Origin: Oscillospiraceae bacterium
GTDB taxonomy: Bacteria; Bacillota; Clostridia; Oscillospirales; Oscillospiraceae
NCBI GenBank assembly: GCA_009784725.1
Contig: WQXS01000002.1
Location: 1-64,000 of the forward strand
Direction: 5' to 3'
DNA: 64,000 bases
Shown: positions 19,316 to 27,511 of the stretch, piece by piece
Layout: the number at the start of each line of letters is the position of its first letter
Numbering within the stretch: the first letter of the stretch is position 1
Program-made: the position numbers and the translations under genes
The notes under the pieces: model-generated
The model's input: only the letters and a program-made list of their open reading frames with translations
Database searches by the model: none
Told to the model about the DNA's origin: nothing

Positions 19316-20500
19316 CTATTCTTTGTACCTCTTAATACACTCCACAACATACTCTCGCTCATCTTCTGTCAACTCCGGGAAAATCGGCAGGCACAATGTC
19401 TCTTTCGCAAGCATCTCTGATACAGGTAAGTCTCCCTCTTTATACCCGAGGTCTTCATATACTTTTTGCAGATGCAGCGGTACCGGATAAAACGCTCCTG
19501 TTGTTACATCTTTCTCCGAGAGATACTCGCCAAGCTCATTTTTATGCTTTGTACGAAGTGCAAATTGATGCCAGCAATGTTGTCTTTCTTCGAAAGTGTA
19601 TGGTGTGATCACATCGCTATCTTTAAGTGCTTCGATGTAGTAGTTGGCTGTCGCTGTTCTTTTTTCTGTAAATGATTTTAAGTGTTTTAATTTCACCGAC
19701 AAGATAGCAGCTTGTATTACATCCATTCTTGCGTTATGCCCTATAAGGTAATTATAGTATTTATGCGGATTATATAACGAATTTTCTTCTTTAACTTCGC
19801 TCTCTATGCTTAAACTCTCTAATAACGCCTTCGCATTTGCTCCGGTTTTACCTCCACCGTGTTCGCGTAATGCTTTACAGATGATTGCCAGCTTATCATC
19901 GTTTGTTGTAATCATACCTGCATCACCGAAGGCACCTAAGTTCTTCGTCGGGAAAAATGAGAAACATGCGATATCAGCCAGATCTCCGGCGTTTTTACCT
20001 TTATACTTTGCCCCTATTGCTTGACAAGCATCTTCAATCACAAAAAGGTTGTGTTTTTTTGCAATAGTATTGATACAATCCATATCAGCAGTTTGTCCAA
20101 ATATATGAACCGGCAGGATCGCTTTGGTCCTGCTTGTTATTTTTTCTTCTATTTTGTCAGGATCAATGTTGAATGACTTATCTTCGACATCCACAAATAC
20201 CGGAGTTGCTCCAACCACAGAGATAACTTCCGCTGATGCAAAAAATGTGAACGGTGTTGTTATAACCTCGTCACCTTCGCCTATACCACAGGCTTTAAGT
20301 ACGAGTACAAGAGCATCTGTTCCATTTGAAACCGCAATAGCGTGTTTCACTCCAAGATAATCAGCTATTTCTTTTTCAAAAGCAGCGATCTTCGGTCCCA
20401 TGATATAATAACCGGATCGTGCAACCTCAAGGATCACGGGCTCAATCTCATCTTTTAACAGCTCATATTGCCTTTTTAAGTCTAGTATAGGTACTTTCAT
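19316..20500 (-). CDS. wbpE: UDP-3-keto-GlcNAcA aminotransferase (WbpE/WlbC type), DegT family
   Basis: A 394-residue PLP-dependent aminotransferase. The opening VPILDLKRQY, the cofactor-contact block SNGTDALVLVL (~58), EDACQAIGAKYKG (~157) and the Schiff-base lysine in SFFPTKNLGAFGDAG (~187) are all present. In the pathway it transfers an amino group from glutamate to C3 of the UDP-3-keto sugar acid made by the WbpB-type enzyme. GGGAG lies six bases before the ATG. Although transcribed opposite to wbpD, wbpA and wbpB (10993-13985), it completes their route to UDP-GlcNAc(3NAc)A. Base composition is less AT-rich than its neighbours, which may reflect separate acquisition. Confidence 0.85.
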   Translation of the reverse strand: MKVPILDLKRQYELLKDEIEPVILEVARSGYYIMGPKIAAFEKEIADYLGVKHAIAVSNGTDALVLVLKACGIGEGDEVITTPFTFFASAEVISVVGATPVFVDVEDKSFNIDPDKIEEKITSRTKAILPVHIFGQTADMDCINTIAKKHNLFVIEDACQAIGAKYKGKNAGDLADIACFSFFPTKNLGAFGDAGMITTNDDKLAIICKALREHGGGKTGANAKALLESLSIESEVKEENSLYNPHKYYNYLIGHNARMDVIQAAILSVKLKHLKSFTEKRTATANYYIEALKDSDVITPYTFEERQHCWHQFALRTKHKNELGEYLSEKDVTTGAFYPVPLHLQKVYEDLGYKEGDLPVSEMLAKETLCLPIFPELTEDEREYVVECIKRYKE

Positions 20501-20567
20501 GTTTTCACTCCCGCTTTAATTAACAGTTATAAATATGCTTTAATATATCATTTGGATCTTGCATTAG

Positions 20568-21683
20568 TCATTGTGTTGCGTGTACAACTTCAATCCTTTT
20601 TGTTTCTGTCAAAAGCAGTCCACTGTCAACAAACCACTGTTTGCCTTCTTCTACAATATCTACTTGTAGATAATACACTCCAGGTACTTTTGGAGTTTTA
20701 AGAATAATTATTGATGTAAACTCTTTATGCTTGGTTTTTACATTTCTCTGGTTGATATTTGAGCGTTCATTATCCCACTGATATATAGACATATCCTCAT
20801 TAAACCAATGATAAGATATGTATACATTGTTACAGTTTAATGTTTTTGCTATATAATCGTTATCTGTACGAACAATTACATCAATGCTGTAGGCTAAATT
20901 TGCAAACATTTTATCCGGAGCATATGAAATTATGAAGTCATTAATATCATTCTCAGCATACTCTTTATCAACATTTGTATCATGTAAATAATCTTCATAA
21001 AGATAAAACATTTTCGTGCTGTGTCCCGGATTCATTAATTCATAACGCTCTATTTTTTTCTCACGCGCATTTCTAGATGCGATAACAAGATCATTATGTT
21101 TAAGATGAATCTCATTTATTTTCCCGGATTTTCCATACACCTTGAGCGGCTCATGAATGTTTTCCGGCAAGGTGATTATCGCAGGTAGATTCCGGTACAA
21201 TCTGAGCTGGTAGTCTGGATACCACGGTTTTGTGCATATATACTCTAAATCATTTATGTACCATCTTCTCGGTATCCAATATGAAGTAACTTGTCTGTCT
21301 GATATATAGTATTGAATCACATCTCTGGTAAAATCTGCACTAAGTGTTTCATCATCATCGACTCGTAGAATCCAATCTTTAGTACAGTAGTATAATACAT
21401 CTTTTGAATATGCTTCAAGACTTCCTTTTCCCGGTAACGAAACAACAGTCGTAGTATATTCGTTAAATATTGTTGTGTTTTCAAGTTTAATATTATCCAA
21501 TATTAATATAACTTCATCACTTATTGAACCTAGTGATTTTAACAAGTTTATAAGGGTTTCAGGGTGTTTTGCCATTGAAACAACCACAGAAGATAGCTCT
21601 GCTTTGATTTGTGGTAAATCATCGTCATCATAATTTATTATAGTATCATCTCTGTCATGTTTGTTGAATTTTTGTACATTCAC
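20568..21683 (-). CDS. GT2-like glycosyltransferase with C-terminal SYHW module
   Basis: A 371-residue protein. Residues ~30-245 form a GT2-like domain with SSVVVSMAKHP, ILILDN, SLPGKGSLEAYSKDV and the metal-binding RVDDDE; it strongly resembles the first transferase domain of the protein at 4777-7200. Residues ~255-368 are one SYHW module (SYHWFNEDMSIYQWDNERS, later QVDIVEEGKQWF). The start is GTG at 21683, seven bases after AGGAG and just past the stop of the upstream DUF115 gene, so the two are translationally close. It is likely a cytoplasmic transferase recruited by its module; its donor is unknown. Confidence 0.8.
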   Translation of the reverse strand: MNVQKFNKHDRDDTIINYDDDDLPQIKAELSSVVVSMAKHPETLINLLKSLGSISDEVILILDNIKLENTTIFNEYTTTVVSLPGKGSLEAYSKDVLYYCTKDWILRVDDDETLSADFTRDVIQYYISDRQVTSYWIPRRWYINDLEYICTKPWYPDYQLRLYRNLPAIITLPENIHEPLKVYGKSGKINEIHLKHNDLVIASRNAREKKIERYELMNPGHSTKMFYLYEDYLHDTNVDKEYAENDINDFIISYAPDKMFANLAYSIDVIVRTDNDYIAKTLNCNNVYISYHWFNEDMSIYQWDNERSNINQRNVKTKHKEFTSIIILKTPKVPGVYYLQVDIVEEGKQWFVDSGLLLTETKRIEVVHATQ

Positions 21684-21685
21684 TG

Positions 21686-22888
21686 TTAATCTCCTGCGAA
21701 ACTATTGCTGAAAAGTGATTTAAAATCTACTCTTGGGAACACTTCCAGATTTCCGCCTTTTGTAGCATTATATATTTTTCGCCCGTGTTTTTCATATACC
21801 TTTTTTGCTTTTTTATATGATACTTCCATTCGATTTACCATTGGATCATGCCATTTATATCCTTTTCCAAAATAATCAGGAGAAAAATGATTAACATCGT
21901 CATCAGTTGATGTTATATGTACACCATTGACCTCTGCTGACTCCGGTATTGTATAGTAGTGATCAAATCCAACTAGATATACTTCGCTAAAGCCGAAGTA
22001 AAAAGCCATTTGCATGCAAAAGTATGAAACAGTTCCTCCATTCCAACAATACTTTGTTGGTGATTTAGAAAAATATGGGAACATCTTATAATTAAACACA
22101 TCGTAAAATTCGACAAAATGAGTATTTTCTTTATTAGTAATTTTTCTTATATAGTTTCTGGGAATTATTTTTATTGATTTGCATACGAACGCATCAATAT
22201 CCTTACACCTGTCTTCCATTACAAGATTATCATTTATCAGATAAAATGTAGGTTCAAAACCCATTTTATCATACAGTAGAAAAATACCGTTTACACCAAA
22301 TGTCACTTCATCCTTCAATAATGTTATATCAATATTATTTAATGATGGTCCGTTTCCGATAATAAAGCACCGCTTACCTTTGCCATAGTTCTTGTATTGT
22401 TTAAGTGGGTCTTTTATTAATAATGACAGCATTAAAGAACGTAATGAATAGTATAAAACAGGATTGGAATTTAATATTGCTTCACTAATTCGAGACTTTA
22501 TATATCCAAGTATATTTTGCTTTGCTTTAACTTTAATTAAATCAATATCTAATAATCCGGCACTGATGAACCATTGAACCCCTTCTTCAACTATGTCAAT
22601 TTGTAAATAATATACTCCCGGTTTACTAGGAGCATATATGTCAATTGATGCAGAATATTCATTCGTAGACAATAAGTTTATCGATGCTCTGTTATTATCC
22701 CACTTGTATATCGACATATCTTTTTTATACCAATGGTATGAAAGAAATATGTTACTATTATTAAGTATATTTTTCATCGTAATCTTATCACTGTTATTAA
22801 TAGAAACATCAAGTTTATATGGCTTAAAAGACCTCATTGTTCCAGGCACATGTTCAGTACATGATAACGTAATATTATAACTCTTCAA
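21686..22888 (-). CDS. SYHW-module DUF115 (Maf/MptE-like) protein
   Basis: A 400-residue protein: SYHW module at ~20-130, then a DUF115 domain at ~165-390 beginning with GKGKRCFIIGNGPSLNN. The DUF115 part is a close paralogue of that in 336-2696, with the same ending (AKKVYEKHGRKI, NATKGG, LEVF, FKSLF), but lacks the second module and the FkbM domain. DUF115 proteins include Maf transferases that attach pseudaminic or legionaminic acid to flagellin, so a nonulosonate transferase is a reasonable inference given the pse genes in this locus. Start is TTG at 22888 with GAGG upstream at long spacing; an alternative internal start cannot be excluded. Confidence 0.8.
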   Translation of the reverse strand: MKSYNITLSCTEHVPGTMRSFKPYKLDVSINNSDKITMKNILNNSNIFLSYHWYKKDMSIYKWDNNRASINLLSTNEYSASIDIYAPSKPGVYYLQIDIVEEGVQWFISAGLLDIDLIKVKAKQNILGYIKSRISEAILNSNPVLYYSLRSLMLSLLIKDPLKQYKNYGKGKRCFIIGNGPSLNNIDITLLKDEVTFGVNGIFLLYDKMGFEPTFYLINDNLVMEDRCKDIDAFVCKSIKIIPRNYIRKITNKENTHFVEFYDVFNYKMFPYFSKSPTKYCWNGGTVSYFCMQMAFYFGFSEVYLVGFDHYYTIPESAEVNGVHITSTDDDVNHFSPDYFGKGYKWHDPMVNRMEVSYKKAKKVYEKHGRKIYNATKGGNLEVFPRVDFKSLFSNSFAGD

Positions 22889-22916
22889 ATTATATATATC
22901 CTCATGTTGATTAAAT

Positions 22917-22964
22917 TATGACCTCCTTATGACATTTTTAGTATTATATCATAAGGAGGTCATA
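22917..22964. repeat. 16-bp perfect inverted repeat in intergenic gap, terminator or regulatory hairpin
   Basis: The arms at 22917-22932 and 22949-22964 are perfect reverse complements, with a 16-base loop. It lies 20 bases after the stop of the hydrolase gene at 22985 and 29 bases before the TTG of the DUF115 gene. Neither flank has a long T-run, so intrinsic termination would be weak. On the minus strand the second arm contains AAGGAGGT, a full anti-16S match, and the loop holds TATAAT, so it could act in expression of the downstream gene instead. Confidence 0.65.
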
Positions 22965-22984
22965 TTTTACATATCATTGCATTT

Positions 22985-24406
22985 TTACCTGGCATTGTTT
23001 ATATAAAACCTATACACGGTCTCAGCGTTGTTCCGTCTACCTGTCAGATTGTGGAAAGAGATTCTGCCAAGGTTTATCCCTGTATTATATCCCGATGACA
23101 AGCGTGCGTTAATTACGCCTTCATCCAGGATATTACCTGACGGGCCGCCATCCCCGGGACGTAGCGATAATGCACAGAATAATTCGGCATATGCTCTTGC
23201 TCCTGCGACTCCGAATTTATTAGCAGGGTGGTTGATAAAATTCATATAGGTGCGTTCCGATGTGTTCCTTAGTTCATGGAACATAAAATTTATTTGTAAA
23301 GTTAAAGCTCTATCGAGTATTGCAGCCGGGTGGACATGCTGCGGGTTACTACAATATCCAATTGTTCCATCAGGACGAAAATGCTTATTCATTTCATTTG
23401 TAAACTCTGCTTGAGTTATCCCATTATTCCACATATAAGCTTCTAGGTTTGTACGCCGTCCGAAAGACCACTGCATAAGACCAAGCCCGACCTGGTTGCT
23501 TGCTTGCTGTTGAAACGGGCAAAGAGCCGCTCCCGCTTCCGCCTGCATGTTCCCGACAATACCGGCAATATGCTCGGCATGATTTGATATACCGCTAAAA
23601 TTAGCTGATACTATTAAATTCCATACTTTAACAAGATTTGTACTGCCGGAAATTGTGCTTGACCTTTGAAACCTTGCCGGATGTCCTGCTTGTGCAATAC
23701 CTGCCGCTATGCAAAGATTTATAAATTCCGGAGAAAATTCAAAACCACCGAATACACTATGGCGCGGTAATCCTGCATTAAGATGTGCAAGCCAAAATGC
23801 CTTCCCTTCTGCATCCGGATGCCGACCCATCATCGTTAAATATAATATATCAATAAACGCACTATTACTGTGATTCTTGTTAGTAAATTCTTGGCTGAAT
23901 AAAAAGTTATATGCCAGATTTCCTCCTGTGAACCCGCCATATACCATGTTTTTCCAATAACTATGCCCTTCTGCATCAGGACCTCTCCCTAACGTAAATG
24001 CATAAAGACGAATAATAAAATTATCTACTGCATCATGAACGATAATTGGAGCCGATAATGATTGCATTGATTGAAATGGTGCAATCGGAGCTTGAAGCGG
24101 CTCTATCCCGGCTACAGAAGCAATGCCGTTTATACCGGTAAAGTTAATATCCAGCAGTGTATTAAAAGCGCTAATTTCTTGTAATCCTTCTTCACTTTCT
24201 TCTTCGCTTTTTTCTTTTTCATCAGTTTTTTCTACATTTGATAAATTTTCTTTACCGCATTCGCACAAAGGATCATCGCAAATGTCACTGTCTTCACATA
24301 ATAATGTATCTAATAATTCTACAGCATAAACAGGACCAATGGCACTAACCATAGAAAAAGCTAACGAGTATATAAGAATAAGTGATATTATTTTTACGAA
24401 TTTCAT
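22985..24406 (-). CDS. Secreted DUF4214 protein with phage-tail-lysozyme-like domain
   Basis: A 473-residue exported protein. Residues 1-28 are a signal peptide (KFVKIISLILIYSLAFSMV), followed by LLCEDSDICDDPLCECGK, a CX5CX4CXC motif, and an acidic linker. Residues ~135-235 match DUF4214 (LYAFTLGRGPDAEGHSYW, then MMGRHPDAEGKAFW). From ~250 the protein resembles the phage tail lysozyme family, with GIVGNMQAEAG carrying the likely catalytic glutamate and GLGLMQWSFGRR. A peptidoglycan-cleaving role outside the cell is inferred. AAGGAG precedes the ATG at 24406; the longer GTG start at 24415 overlaps that site. A near-consensus promoter and operator lie upstream. It is a domain-swapped paralogue of the next gene upstream. 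Confidence 0.8.
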   Translation of the reverse strand: MKFVKIISLILIYSLAFSMVSAIGPVYAVELLDTLLCEDSDICDDPLCECGKENLSNVEKTDEKEKSEEESEEGLQEISAFNTLLDINFTGINGIASVAGIEPLQAPIAPFQSMQSLSAPIIVHDAVDNFIIRLYAFTLGRGPDAEGHSYWKNMVYGGFTGGNLAYNFLFSQEFTNKNHSNSAFIDILYLTMMGRHPDAEGKAFWLAHLNAGLPRHSVFGGFEFSPEFINLCIAAGIAQAGHPARFQRSSTISGSTNLVKVWNLIVSANFSGISNHAEHIAGIVGNMQAEAGAALCPFQQQASNQVGLGLMQWSFGRRTNLEAYMWNNGITQAEFTNEMNKHFRPDGTIGYCSNPQHVHPAAILDRALTLQINFMFHELRNTSERTYMNFINHPANKFGVAGARAYAELFCALSLRPGDGGPSGNILDEGVINARLSSGYNTGINLGRISFHNLTGRRNNAETVYRFYINNAR

Positions 24407-24476
24407 TTCAATCACTCCTTTTTTCCTTGTTTAATCATTTCGAGTCAACTGAACCTATATAAAGGTTTAGAGAGTT

Positions 24477-24505
24477 ATTATACACTATTTGTCTAAAAAT
24501 GTCAA
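24477..24505 (-). promoter_or_regulatory. Consensus sigma-A promoter of the lysozyme-like gene
   Basis: Read on the minus strand, TTGACA (24505-24500) and TATAAT (24482-24477) are separated by 17 bases, a perfect match to the vegetative consensus, about 70 bases before the ATG at 24406. The -35 box overlaps one arm of the tandem palindromes at 24503-24539. Confidence 0.85.
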
Positions 24506-24539
24506 ATTGTTACAATTAATAGCTAATTGTAACAATTTG
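24503..24539. promoter_or_regulatory. Tandem palindromic operator-like site
   Basis: Two 13-base palindromes of the form AATTGT-N-ACAATT lie at 24505-24517 and 24525-24537 with centres 20 bases apart, two turns of the helix. Together they also form a 16-bp perfect inverted repeat with a 5-base loop (arms 24503-24518 and 24524-24539). The promoter-proximal copy overlaps the -35 box. The arrangement suits cooperative binding of a dimeric regulator. As an RNA hairpin it would be upstream of the transcription start, so a DNA site is more likely. Confidence 0.6.
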
Positions 24540-24565
24540 TGAACCATTATTAAATTATCTAATAC

Positions 24566-26083
24566 TCATGAGAAATAGTTTATTATTGCATTGCGATAAG
24601 CAACTGCTAAACTGTCCAGATACGCCGAGCTCATTAGCAAAGCACGGTCTGACGCATTCGTATGAAATCCATTTTCTGCAAGAACTGCAGGAATATTTAT
24701 TTCACGGATCATTGCATAATTTGCCGCCCTAAGACCGCTTGCCCGCCTGGGTATCCCCGTGTTATTTATTTGGTTTAACAAAATATCTGCAAATCGTCTG
24801 CTCTCTGATGAATATGTATACCCGGAAAAGTAATGTGCTGTATTCGCTACTGAAGTTGATGTAAAGTATACTTCTGCACCACGAGGTGCCGTATCACCAT
24901 TTCCTGTAGCATTTGAATGAAGTGATATAGATAAGAAATTATTACGTACAACAGGATGATTCTGATATTCAAAAACTTTTCTGAGTTCAGGCGTAATTGT
25001 TCTGTTGGCATTAAACGGATTAAGATTCATGATAGCATTACCTTGTACGTTGGGATTGGCAATAATTCCATTCATTACAGTGATTAAATTATTAATTTCA
25101 GATATTTTAGCTGCATCTGTTGTCACACTTCTGACCGCTTCCAAAGACCTTATATTGATCATAGCACAACGTGTTGCAATAGATATATTTGTTTCTGAAT
25201 TGCGCGTCATCACAACGGTTGCTCCCTGGGCCTCTAAAAGTGGCTTTATTCTTCTTGCTAAATCCAGCATAGCAACTGCCTCATTATAACCGGCAGCACC
25301 GGGAGAACCTATAGTTCCGTGCCCCGCATCAAGGAATATAACTTTCCCAACAAGCGAACTTCCTGTTTGTGGAATCCCTACTGTTGACCCTGCCTGTGCA
25401 ATACCGGCAGCTCTGCAAAGACCTATAAATTCAGGAGAAAATTCAAACCCTCCGAATACACTGTGTCGCGGTAACCCCGAGTTTAAATGATTAAGCCAAA
25501 AAGCTTTTCCCTCAGCGTCAGGATGCCGTCCCATCATGGTTAAATATAACAAGTCAATGAAAGTGCTGTTGCTATGATTCTGATTCATAAACTCTTGGCT
25601 GAATAAAAAATTATACGCTAAGTTACCGCCGGTAAAGCCGCCTAAAACCATGTTTTTCCAATAACTGTGCCCTTCTGCATCAGGTCCACGCCCGAGAGTA
25701 AATGCATATAGTCGAATGATAAAATTATCTATTGCATCATATGTTACAGATGGAGCAGCCGTTATGGATTTCGAGTTAGCTGATGGGTCGTCATCGTCAC
25801 CACCGAGACCAATACTTAATTGATTAATGCCTGCAAAGCCTGCTCCCAATGGGTTGTTTTTTATTAGACCATTTGTGTCAGACTCCGGTTCCTTTTCACT
25901 ATCTTCTGTATCTAATGAATCATCTTTTTTGCATTCACACATAGTATCATCACAAACAGTACTATCCTCACACAAAAGAATGTCTGTTATCTCTGTAGCA
26001 AGAAGAGGACCTGTTATTCCTGTCATCGTAAAAGCCAATGAACAAATTAATATAAGTGATATTAAAGTTTTTATAAATGTCAT
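24566..26083 (-). CDS. Secreted DUF4214 N-acetylmuramoyl-L-alanine amidase
   Basis: A 505-residue exported protein. A signal peptide (residues 1-30) is followed by LLCEDSTVCDDTMCECKK, the same CX5CX4CXC motif as in the gene at 22985. DUF4214 spans ~120-230. The catalytic part (~260-504) is an Amidase_3 domain with zinc ligands visible in FLDAGHG, the NEAV glutamate and SLHSN, and the catalytic glutamate in LAENGFHTN. It cleaves the amide between muramic acid and L-alanine. A longer frame starts at 26164, but AAGGAGTGA lies six bases before the ATG at 26083 and the signal peptide begins there. It has its own promoter (26168-26196). Confidence 0.88.
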   Translation of the reverse strand: MTFIKTLISLILICSLAFTMTGITGPLLATEITDILLCEDSTVCDDTMCECKKDDSLDTEDSEKEPESDTNGLIKNNPLGAGFAGINQLSIGLGGDDDDPSANSKSITAAPSVTYDAIDNFIIRLYAFTLGRGPDAEGHSYWKNMVLGGFTGGNLAYNFLFSQEFMNQNHSNSTFIDLLYLTMMGRHPDAEGKAFWLNHLNSGLPRHSVFGGFEFSPEFIGLCRAAGIAQAGSTVGIPQTGSSLVGKVIFLDAGHGTIGSPGAAGYNEAVAMLDLARRIKPLLEAQGATVVMTRNSETNISIATRCAMINIRSLEAVRSVTTDAAKISEINNLITVMNGIIANPNVQGNAIMNLNPFNANRTITPELRKVFEYQNHPVVRNNFLSISLHSNATGNGDTAPRGAEVYFTSTSVANTAHYFSGYTYSSESRRFADILLNQINNTGIPRRASGLRAANYAMIREINIPAVLAENGFHTNASDRALLMSSAYLDSLAVAYRNAIINYFS

Positions 26084-26167
26084 TATAATCACTCCTTGAT
26101 TTTTTCCACTATGTAATCCATTATAATTTACTAAGTCCATATTATATTTATTTAGTAAAAGCACCGT

Positions 26168-26196
26168 ATTGTACCATATTCCTCACCTTTTGTCAA
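26168..26196 (-). promoter_or_regulatory. Near-consensus sigma-A promoter of the amidase gene
   Basis: On the minus strand TTGACA (26196-26191) and TACAAT (26173-26168) are 17 bases apart, about 85 bases before the ATG at 26083. Just upstream is GTTACAA, a sequence that also occurs in the palindromes of the 24503 site, but no full palindrome is present. Confidence 0.75.
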
Positions 26197-26235
26197 TTCT
26201 TGTAACTTTTTTGACATTTTTAGCGTTGGTTATTA

Positions 26236-27471
26236 TTACGTTTTCTGAGACACTTGCATCCTTTTGCTTAACCGGAAATATTGTCCTGTTAAGAGAATAA
26301 ATGATACAAGTTGACCTGCAATCATAGCAAGAGCAATACCATTCATTTCAAAACGATTAATCATAAATGGTGTTATAATAAAACAAATACAGCACCCGAA
26401 AAGTAATGTCGCAGCAAGTGAAACAAGCTTCCTCGCAGCAATAAATAGTGAATTTGTGCAAATTAAAATACCTGTTAAAACAACTGATACAACAACATAA
26501 TATAGTATATATGAATATATACGGATACTCTCTCCATATAATAATACAAGTACAAACTCACCAAAAAGCACAACTGCAAGAATAGCTATCACGCCTAAAA
26601 TAATTGTACCTCCTACAGTGTATAATAGAAGAAACAATAATTTCTTACTATCACTATTGTTATAGTATTCTGCAAACTTTGGTATAAAAGGTATCATTGC
26701 ACTTGTAACAAGCACATGGAATATAACAGTTGGAGCAGCTATTGAAGAAAAAATTCCGAACAACTCTTCAGAATATACCCCTTCAAAATAAACCCGTGGT
26801 ATCAATTGCATCAAAGGTGCGGATAACAACACAACAACTAAAGGAAAACACTTTTTAAGTAAACCCAATGAACATTTCCAATTTTCTTTAGTAAACTGTA
26901 TAATAGGATGGATTGATTTTTTCATGATTTTAACATCATAAATGAAAACTACCGCCAGTGTTGATACAATTGTACAAACTATAGCAATTAGTAAATCAGA
27001 AAAAACAAACAACCCCAACCAAAATGCTCCGATTTGGACTATTCCTTTAATAGAGAGAGAGAAGCAAATACAATCGAATCTCTTTTCATTTTGAAAATAT
27101 CCGTAAACCAAATCTGAAAACGCTTCAACACTTTTACTTATCATCCAAAAAATAATCACAAATTTCTGAAGAGTGTTGTAATCTTGAAAAAAAATAAAAA
27201 TACAACAGGCAAAAAAGCCTATTGTAATTGTTATCCATCTTGCTATCATATATTGCTGATCATTATACTCACGTTTAATGTCTGAAACTTGAAAGCCTCT
27301 CATGCCATATACTGAAATAACATAGAATAATGCAGTAATTGCTATAGCAAGCGAAAACATCCCGGCTGATTTATATCCAACTATCCTGACGATGAGTATT
27401 AATATAAACCACTGAGAACCAAGAAAAATAATATTACCAATAATATTTTGTAATACTTGCTTCTTAAACAT
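26236..27471 (-). CDS. Wzx-like polysaccharide flippase
   Basis: A 411-residue protein with about twelve hydrophobic helices across its length, few charges in the helices and no catalytic motif, as in the oligosaccharide flippase (Wzx/RfbX) branch of the MVF/MATE superfamily. It would move undecaprenyl-diphosphate-linked repeat units to the outer face of the membrane. It is the last gene of the long minus-strand run that begins upstream of 28366, and the amidase promoter lies immediately beyond its stop. Membrane protein assignment is strong; flippase assignment rests on topology, length and context. Confidence 0.75.
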   Translation of the reverse strand: MFKKQVLQNIIGNIIFLGSQWFILILIVRIVGYKSAGMFSLAIAITALFYVISVYGMRGFQVSDIKREYNDQQYMIARWITITIGFFACCIFIFFQDYNTLQKFVIIFWMISKSVEAFSDLVYGYFQNEKRFDCICFSLSIKGIVQIGAFWLGLFVFSDLLIAIVCTIVSTLAVVFIYDVKIMKKSIHPIIQFTKENWKCSLGLLKKCFPLVVVLLSAPLMQLIPRVYFEGVYSEELFGIFSSIAAPTVIFHVLVTSAMIPFIPKFAEYYNNSDSKKLLFLLLYTVGGTIILGVIAILAVVLFGEFVLVLLYGESIRIYSYILYYVVVSVVLTGILICTNSLFIAARKLVSLAATLLFGCCICFIITPFMINRFEMNGIALAMIAGQLVSFILLTGQYFRLSKRMQVSQKT

Positions 27472-27511
27472 ATTATCGCCTGTTTTTTCTCTATAAATCC
27501 GGATTAATAGG

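Noticed and set aside
24503..24539. Inverted repeat read as a rho-independent terminator for the amidase gene
   Set aside because: It is AT-rich with no T-run and overlaps a perfect -35 box, so an operator is more likely.
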